Origin: CAZOWW01 sp964583765
GTDB taxonomy: Bacteria; Actinomycetota; Actinomycetes; Actinomycetales; Kineosporiaceae
Direction of reading: 5' to 3'
Assembly: GCA_964583765.1 (NCBI GenBank)
Contig: CAZOWW010000153.1
Location: 1 to 11,929, forward strand
Length of the DNA stretch: 11,929 nucleotides
The notes under the pieces: generated by a model
The model's database searches: none
What the model saw: the letters and a program-made list of their open reading frames with translations, nothing else
What the model was told of the DNA's origin: nothing
In this document: positions 7,419 through 11,929 of the stretch, one piece after another
How the letters are laid out: each line of letters starts with the position of its first letter
Numbering within the stretch: the stretch's first letter is position 1
Position numbers and translations under genes: made by a program

Positions 7419-9664
7419 GCCGGGTGCGCGCGCTGCGGGTCTCCCGGGACGAACTGGTCGACCTGACGTTCACCGCGGCGCTGGCCGCGGTCGCGGTGGT
7501 CGGTTTCCGCACCGTCTACGGCGGTTGGGGGTGGACCCTGGCGGCCGGCATGGGCCTGGCCGGCGGGCTGCTCGTCGGGTACGTGGCCGCGGCGACGCGG
7601 CAGCGGGCCGTGGTGGTGGCGCTGCTGGTCCTGGCCGCGGCCCTGCTCCTGTCGGGCCCCGTGCTCCCGGACACCGCGGTGGCCGGTGTCGTGCCCACCC
7701 CGGCCACCCTGTCCGCGCTGGTCGACGGCGGGGTCCACGGCTGGGTCGAGCTGCTCAGCGTCGTCCCGCCGGTCGGTGACGGGTACCACCTGCTGGCCGC
7801 GGTCTACCTCGCCACCCTGGTGTGCGTGGCGGTGGGCTACGTTCTGGCCCGGCGGTGCGCCTGGCCCGGCCTGGCCGTCCTGCCCCCGATCGCGCTGCTG
7901 GCCGTGGGCATCCTGTTCGGCACCTCCGAGGCGGCCGCGCCCGTGCTGCAGGGAGGCGGCCTGGCCGTCCTGGCCCTGGCCTGGCTGGTGCTGCAGCGGA
8001 TGCGCTCGCGCGTGGTCCACAGCGACGGGCGGCGTTCCCGCCGGCTGGTCAGTGGCCTGGCGATCCTGGCGGTCTCGGCCGGGGTCGGCGTGTTCGCGGG
8101 GCCGGGGCTCCCCGGCATCGCTGCGGACGACCGCTACGTGCTCCGGAACGAGACGGTGCCGCCCTTCGACCCGCACGACTACCCGAGTCCCCTGGCCGGG
8201 TTCCGGCGGTTCGTCACGGACGAGAAGAAGAAGGCCGTCCTCTCGGTGACCGGCCTGCCCGCGGGCACCCGGATCCGCCTGGCGTCGATGGATGCCTACG
8301 ACGGTCTCGTCTGGTCGGTGGCCGGCGGGTCGGGCCCCTCGGCCGGCTCCTCCGGGTGGTTCGACAAGGTCGCCTCCGAGCTGCCGTCCAGCACCGACCT
8401 CGTGGACCGGCAGCGGCCGGGCGGCACCACCGTCACGGCCACCATCACGAACCGCCTGCTCGCCGGGGTCTGGTTGCCGCTCGCCGGTACCCCGACCCAC
8501 CTGGACTTCGGTGGCGACCGTGCGGGCACCCTGCGTTCGGCGTTCCGTTACAACCGGGTCACCGACACCGCGGCCACCCCGACCGGTATCCAACCGGGCG
8601 ACCAGTTCCTGCTGCGTGCCGACCTGGCGAAGGAACCGACCCTGGCCGAGCTGGCAGGGCATGCGGTGATGTCCGCCACCCAGCCCCCGTTGATCGGGGT
8701 GCCCGACTCGGTGAAGGGCGTCGCCGGCCAGGACACCTCGGACAGCAAGGACTTCCTGGGCCGGGTGACCGCCCTGCGCAAGGCCCTCGTGGACGGCTAC
8801 TACAGCGACGGCGGACAGGGCGAGGTCACCTCGCTCCCCGGGCACGGCGCCAAGCGCATGGACACCATGTTCGGCCAGACTCCCTTCGTCGGGGACGAGG
8901 AGCAGTACGCGGCCGCGATGGGGCTGATGACCCGGACCGTGGGCGTGCCGGTACGGGTGGTCGTCGGCTTCGTCGTGAACCCCAAGCACCCGCAGGAGAT
9001 CCTCGGCAGCGACGCGAGCGCCTGGGTGGAGGTGCCGGTGGAGGGCTACGGCTGGGTACCGGTCGACGTCACCCCGGACCGCAACCGCACCATGCAACAG
9101 CAGAAGCCCAAGCCCAGGCCGCAGCCGAAGCCGCAGGTGCAGGCACCCCCACCCCCGCCCGCGGTGGCGCCCGACCAGGAGGCGCACTCCCAGCAGCAGA
9201 CGCACCGGACGCCGAAGCCGTCCACCGAGGCGTCCTCGCACTGGGCCGACGTCGTGGTCATGGTGCTCACGGTGGGCTCGCCGGTGCTCCTCCTCCTGCT
9301 CGTCGTGGCGCTGATCTCCGGGGCCAAGGCCTGGCGTCGGCGTCGGCGGCGCACACGGGGCCGGCCCACCACCCGGGTGGCCGGCGGTTGGCGGGAGATC
9401 GTGGACCTGGCCCGGGATCTCGGCGAGCCGGTCCCGGCGGGGGCGACCCGGCGGGAGGGCGCGCTGGCCCTGGCAGAGCCACGCGCCCGGGCCCTGGCCG
9501 AGCACGCGGACTCCTGCGTCTTCGGCCCCGGCGAGCCCGGCGACTCCGACGTCCGGGCGGTCTGGGACGAGGTGGGCGGTGTCCGCACGGCCCTGATGGC
9601 GCGGGTGTCGTGGCGGAGGCGCTGGCGCGCCCGGCTCAACACCGCTTCTTTCAGGCACCGCTGA
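7415..9664 (+). CDS. TgpA-type membrane protein with degenerate transglutaminase core
   Basis: 749 residues from GTG 7415 (overlapping the DUF58 stop by 4 bases); GTG 7424 is an equally possible start with a G-rich stretch better spaced before it. About seven N-terminal membrane helices (roughly 16-34, 40-60, 64-82, 126-146, 151-170, 180-195, 209-228) are followed by a soluble region, a transglutaminase-like core (about 430-555), a Gln/Pro/Lys-rich linker (561-590), a further helix (612-637) followed by Arg-rich residues, and a C-terminal tail resembling DUF4129. This is the TgpA architecture. Active enzymes of this fold use a Cys-His-Asp triad, typically in GDCEQ, DAHAWVE and VDxTP motifs. 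Here the motifs read GDEEQY (493-498), DASAWVE (533-539) and VDVTP with Asp551. Thus Cys is replaced by Glu495 and His by Ser535; only Asp remains. The fold is clear, but crosslinking or protease activity by the usual mechanism is unlikely. A scaffold or peptide-binding role is possible. The last residues and stop codon come from a 30-bp tandem repeat. Confidence 0.92.
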   Translation: MSRVRALRVSRDELVDLTFTAALAAVAVVGFRTVYGGWGWTLAAGMGLAGGLLVGYVAAATRQRAVVVALLVLAAALLLSGPVLPDTAVAGVVPTPATLSALVDGGVHGWVELLSVVPPVGDGYHLLAAVYLATLVCVAVGYVLARRCAWPGLAVLPPIALLAVGILFGTSEAAAPVLQGGGLAVLALAWLVLQRMRSRVVHSDGRRSRRLVSGLAILAVSAGVGVFAGPGLPGIAADDRYVLRNETVPPFDPHDYPSPLAGFRRFVTDEKKKAVLSVTGLPAGTRIRLASMDAYDGLVWSVAGGSGPSAGSSGWFDKVASELPSSTDLVDRQRPGGTTVTATITNRLLAGVWLPLAGTPTHLDFGGDRAGTLRSAFRYNRVTDTAATPTGIQPGDQFLLRADLAKEPTLAELAGHAVMSATQPPLIGVPDSVKGVAGQDTSDSKDFLGRVTALRKALVDGYYSDGGQGEVTSLPGHGAKRMDTMFGQTPFVGDEEQYAAAMGLMTRTVGVPVRVVVGFVVNPKHPQEILGSDASAWVEVPVEGYGWVPVDVTPDRNRTMQQQKPKPRPQPKPQVQAPPPPPAVAPDQEAHSQQQTHRTPKPSTEASSHWADVVVMVLTVGSPVLLLLLVVALISGAKAWRRRRRRTRGRPTTRVAGGWREIVDLARDLGEPVPAGATRREGALALAEPRARALAEHADSCVFGPGEPGDSDVRAVWDEVGGVRTALMARVSWRRRWRARLNTASFRHR

Positions 9665-9725
9665 CCGCGGTCGAGTCTTTCCAGGCACCGCTGACCGCGG
9701 TCGAGTCTTTTCAGGCACCGCTGAC
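9651..9725 (+). repeat. 30-bp tandem repeat, 2.5 copies
   Basis: Two full units (9651-9680 and 9681-9710) and a half unit (9711-9725) follow head to tail with a period of exactly 30 bases. Each starts YCAGGCACCGCTGAC, and the full units continue through GACCGCGGTC to TCTTT. The two full units differ only at the first base (T 9651, C 9681). GACCGCGGTC (9663-9672, 9693-9702) is a perfect 10-base palindrome, centred in each full unit. The TGA at 9662-9664 ends the transglutaminase-like gene; the later copies carry in-frame TGA at 9692 and 9722. The block fills most of the gap before the FHA-ATPase gene. It could be a protein-binding array, a slippage-expanded minisatellite, or a member of a dispersed genomic repeat family; the sequence does not decide. 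Confidence 0.93.
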
Positions 9726-9741
9726 AAGGACCCCACGAGTC

Positions 9742-9755
9742 CCCGCTCGGGCGGG
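9742..9755 (+). promoter_or_regulatory. Small hairpin next to the ribosome binding site of the FHA-ATPase gene
   Basis: CCCGC (9742-9746) can pair with GCGGG (9751-9755) around a TCGG loop. Its right arm reaches into the purine-rich Shine-Dalgarno stretch at 9753-9762. It might modestly limit ribosome access, but a 5-bp GC stem is common by chance in DNA of this composition. Confidence 0.25.
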
Positions 9756-9762
9756 AGAGGAG
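9753..9762 (+). promoter_or_regulatory. Ribosome binding site of the FHA-ATPase gene
   Basis: GGGAGAGGAG ends seven bases before the GTG at 9770. It is strong and well spaced, and it decides this start. Unlike the overlapped genes upstream, this gene has its own full translation signal after a 105-base gap. Confidence 0.75.
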
Positions 9763-9769
9763 AACGCAG

Positions 9770-11923
9770 GTGCGCCTCAAACTGGCGCTGCACCGGCAGG
9801 GCGATGTCGTGGACGACGTCGTCGTGACCGTGGACGCCACGGTGTCGGTGGGACATCTGGCCCGCGAGATCCAGCGCGCCGATCCTCGACCGAGCCGGAC
9901 GAGTCCCCGGGGGGACCTGACCCTGGCCGTGCTCTCGGCCGGGCAGTGGCGCACGCTGCCGCTGGACCTGTCCGTGGCCGAGGCCGGCCTGCGGTCGGGC
10001 GCCAGCGTGGCGGTGACCGCGGGCAGCCGCCGGTTCGTGGACAGCGGTGCCGCCGTGGTGGCCGCGACCCTGCGGGTACTCACCGGGCCGGACACCGGCT
10101 CGGAGTACCCGCTGCGGCACGGCAGCAACATGATCGGCCGCGACCACGACTGCGACGTCCGCCTGCGGGACCCGCTGGTCTCCAAGCGGCACGCCCGGAT
10201 CAACGTCACCGACGTCGTCGAGGTGATCGACCAGAACTCGGCGAACGGGGTGATCGTCGGCACCGACCCGGTCACCCGCTACGTGCTCACCCCCGAGTCC
10301 CGCGTGATCCTGGGGGACAGCGAGATCGCGGTGCTCCTCGACCCGGCCGCCCAGGCCTCGGTGGGCAGCGGGTCCGGTGGCGCCGTGGTCGCGTTCAACC
10401 GGGCGCCGCGCCTGGACCCGCGGTTCGAGGGGTTGAAGCTGACCGGCCCGAAGCCACCCGAACCGCCGCGTCCGCAGCCCTTCCCCATGATCGCGCTGGC
10501 CGCCCCGGTCCTCATGGGCCTGGTGCTCTTCCTGATCACCCGCAGCATGATGTCGATCGTCTTCGTGGCGTTGAGCCCTGTGATGATGGTCGGTCTGGCC
10601 CTGGAGAACCGGGTCAGCGGGCGGCGCGAGCACCGCCGGCACACGGCGGCCTTCCGCACGGCCGTGGCCGACCTGGAGAACCAGCTCGCGGAGAGCTACC
10701 AGGCCGAACGTGCCGGGCGTTGTCACGAGCACCCGTCCGCGGGCGAGGTGGCCGAGGCGGTCCGCTCGCGCGGCCCGCTGCTGTGGACCCGACGTCCCGA
10801 GCACCCGTCCTTCGCCCAGCTCCGGCTGGGGCTGGGCCGGCTGCCCTCCCGCACCGTCGTGGAACTGCCGGAGGGCGAACGCGCCGATCTCGCCCTGTGG
10901 CGTGAGCTGGCGGTCGTCGCCGAGCGCTACGCCGAGGTCGAGGACGTCCCGGTGGTGGCCGACCTGCGCGATGCGGGTGCCCTGGGCGTGGCCGGGGCGG
11001 GTGAGGGTCGTCTGGAGGTGGTCCGCGCCCTGTTGCTGCAGCTCGCGGGCCTGCACTCACCGGCAGAGCTGCTGCTCGCCGCGGCGGTGCCCCCGACCGC
11101 GGTGCCCACCTGGAACTGGCTCAGCTGGCTGCCCCATGCCCAGCCCGATCGTTCGCCGCTGGGTCCGACCCACCTGGCGGCCAGTCCGGGCTCCTGCTCC
11201 CGGGTGGTCGCCGGGCTCGAGGGCCTCGTGGAGGAGCGGACGCGCGCCCGCAACGAGGCCGCGGGCAACGCCGCGCCCGCACTCCCGCTCGTGGTGCTGC
11301 TGGTGGACGACGGTGCTCCGGTCGAGCGGGGCCGGCTCGTCGCCCTGGCGGAGAGCGGCCCGAAGGCGGGGGTGCACGTCCTGTGGACCGCGGGCACCGT
11401 CTCCCGGTTGCCCGCCTCCTGCCGCACCTTCCTGACCCTGGACCCGAACACCGGGCTCGGGGACGCCTCCTACGTGACTCCCGGCCAGGAGGTCCGCGAG
11501 GTCACGGTGGAGCGGATCGACGCGGACTCCGCGCTCACCCTGGCGCGGGAACTGGCGCCCGTCGTCGACGCGGGGGCGGCCGGTGACCAGGAGGGCGACC
11601 TGCCCTCGAGCGTGTCGCTCCTGGACCTCGCCGGCCGGGAGATCGCCGAGTCGGTCGAGAGCATCCACGACCGCTGGCGGTTGAGCAACTCGCTGCCGCA
11701 GGCGGGGCTGCCCGCGCGACGGCTGCGCCGCGACAACACCCTGCGTGCGTTGATCGGTCACGCGGCGGGGGCGCCCCTGCACATCGACCTGCGGGAACAG
11801 GGCCCGCACGCGCTGGTCGGCGGCACCACCGGGTCCGGCAAGAGCGAGCTGCTGCAGTCCTGGATCCTGGGCATGGCCAGCGCACACAGCCCGAACGTCA
11901 CGACAATCGTGACCGGCAACTGA
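9770..11923 (+). CDS. FHA domain-EccC/FtsK-like membrane ATPase, C-terminus missing
   Basis: 717 residues to a TGA at 11921. Residues 1-85 resemble the small ubiquitin-like or EssC-type N-terminal domain of type VII secretion components (tentative). An FHA domain (about 100-185) keeps its phospho-Thr-reading residues: GR (123-124), SKRHAR (138-143) and NSANG (156-160). Two membrane helices (about 240-257 and 260-278) follow, then an Arg-rich stretch and an EccC-like spacer region. The first FtsK/SpoIIIE ATPase motor begins with Walker A GGTTGSGKSE (684-693). EccC/FtsK-type ATPases use ATP hydrolysis to move protein or DNA. Relatives continue past Walker A with a strand ending in a VDYKGG-like Walker B region and one or more motor domains; here the frame ends only about 25 residues after Walker A. 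The terminal residues after AHSP do not resemble the family. The gene is therefore truncated, or the sequence at the right edge is not the native continuation. FHA suggests control by a Ser/Thr kinase, which is not in the window. Confidence 0.88.
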   Translation: MRLKLALHRQGDVVDDVVVTVDATVSVGHLAREIQRADPRPSRTSPRGDLTLAVLSAGQWRTLPLDLSVAEAGLRSGASVAVTAGSRRFVDSGAAVVAATLRVLTGPDTGSEYPLRHGSNMIGRDHDCDVRLRDPLVSKRHARINVTDVVEVIDQNSANGVIVGTDPVTRYVLTPESRVILGDSEIAVLLDPAAQASVGSGSGGAVVAFNRAPRLDPRFEGLKLTGPKPPEPPRPQPFPMIALAAPVLMGLVLFLITRSMMSIVFVALSPVMMVGLALENRVSGRREHRRHTAAFRTAVADLENQLAESYQAERAGRCHEHPSAGEVAEAVRSRGPLLWTRRPEHPSFAQLRLGLGRLPSRTVVELPEGERADLALWRELAVVAERYAEVEDVPVVADLRDAGALGVAGAGEGRLEVVRALLLQLAGLHSPAELLLAAAVPPTAVPTWNWLSWLPHAQPDRSPLGPTHLAASPGSCSRVVAGLEGLVEERTRARNEAAGNAAPALPLVVLLVDDGAPVERGRLVALAESGPKAGVHVLWTAGTVSRLPASCRTFLTLDPNTGLGDASYVTPGQEVREVTVERIDADSALTLARELAPVVDAGAAGDQEGDLPSSVSLLDLAGREIAESVESIHDRWRLSNSLPQAGLPARRLRRDNTLRALIGHAAGAPLHIDLREQGPHALVGGTTGSGKSELLQSWILGMASAHSPNVTTIVTGN
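11897..11913 (+). repeat. Perfect 7-bp inverted repeat at the break in the ATPase gene
   Basis: GTCACGA (11897-11903) and TCGTGAC (11907-11913) flank a CAA loop. It lies exactly where the protein stops resembling EccC/FtsK ATPases, eight bases before the stop codon. It could be a chance hairpin, an element end, or the mark of a template-switch or assembly artefact at the end of a contig. The last 16 bases hold nothing else recognisable. Confidence 0.6.
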
Positions 11924-11929
11924 GCCTGG

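Noticed and set aside
9663..9711. Intrinsic terminator at the palindromes followed by TCTTTT
   Set aside because: The palindrome has no loop, so its hairpin would be short after loop formation, and the T run is brief and offset by several bases. Termination here is not supported.
9651..9725. CRISPR array
   Set aside because: The repeats are directly adjacent with no spacers, only 2.5 copies are present and there are no cas genes nearby.
7822..10905. 1027-codon + strand frame crossing the repeat, with a decapeptide-like repeat
   Set aside because: It runs out of frame through two recognised genes. Its peptide repeat is simply the 30-bp DNA repeat translated; the protein is Arg/Gly/Pro-rich elsewhere and lacks domains.
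6686..11056. Long open frame of 1456 codons on the - strand
   Set aside because: It is antisense to three well-recognised genes and has shadow-like composition (Arg, Gly, His, Gln-rich) with no motif.
11891..11929. Simple one-base frameshift explaining the short ATPase
   Set aside because: Reading the last bases in the other two frames gives no family-like continuation such as a VDYKGG segment, so a single indel does not explain the end.

Overview
The window is about 12 kb of very GC-rich DNA, with strong G/C bias at third codon positions and GTG starts. The gene set and style point to a high-GC actinobacterium; I cannot place the genus. All five genes read on the + strand and look like one transcription unit. 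The first is cut by the left edge. The last loses its expected sequence in the final ~30 bases of the window.

Layout. (1) Positions 3-5075: the C-terminal 1690 residues of a giant, presumably surface-exposed protein with about eleven Asp-rich Ig/cadherin-like repeats, five fibronectin type III (Fn3) domains and a small Cys-containing end domain. (2) 5194-6162: MoxR-family AAA+ ATPase. (3) 6162-7418: membrane-anchored DUF58 protein. (4) 7415-9664: multipass membrane protein with a transglutaminase-like (TgpA-type) domain. Two of its three canonical catalytic positions are changed (Cys to Glu, His to Ser). (5) 9770-11923: FHA domain plus EccC/FtsK-like ATPase, open up to the first Walker A motif and then ending abruptly. 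Genes 2-3 and 3-4 overlap by 1 and 4 bases, as in translationally coupled genes. Between 4 and 5 lies a 30-bp tandem repeat that supplies the stop codon of gene 4.

How the genes may work together. Order and content match the actinobacterial Fn3 / MoxR / DUF58 / transglutaminase / FHA-ATPase neighbourhood, known in Bifidobacterium as the PFNA cluster, where it sits beside a Ser/Thr protein kinase and a PP2C phosphatase. Neither kinase nor phosphatase is in this window. A reasonable but untested model has three parts: the large protein is the cell-surface adhesive or sensing element; MoxR and DUF58 act as a chaperone pair on the membrane transglutaminase-like protein; and the FHA domain links the membrane ATPase to phospho-Thr signalling.

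The points most worth a second look are the apparently catalytically dead transglutaminase, the 30-bp repeat over a stop codon, the broken ATPase end with a hairpin at the break, and the lack of a visible C-terminal anchor on the giant protein. I saw no RNA genes, CRISPR arrays, transposase genes or convincing promoters.
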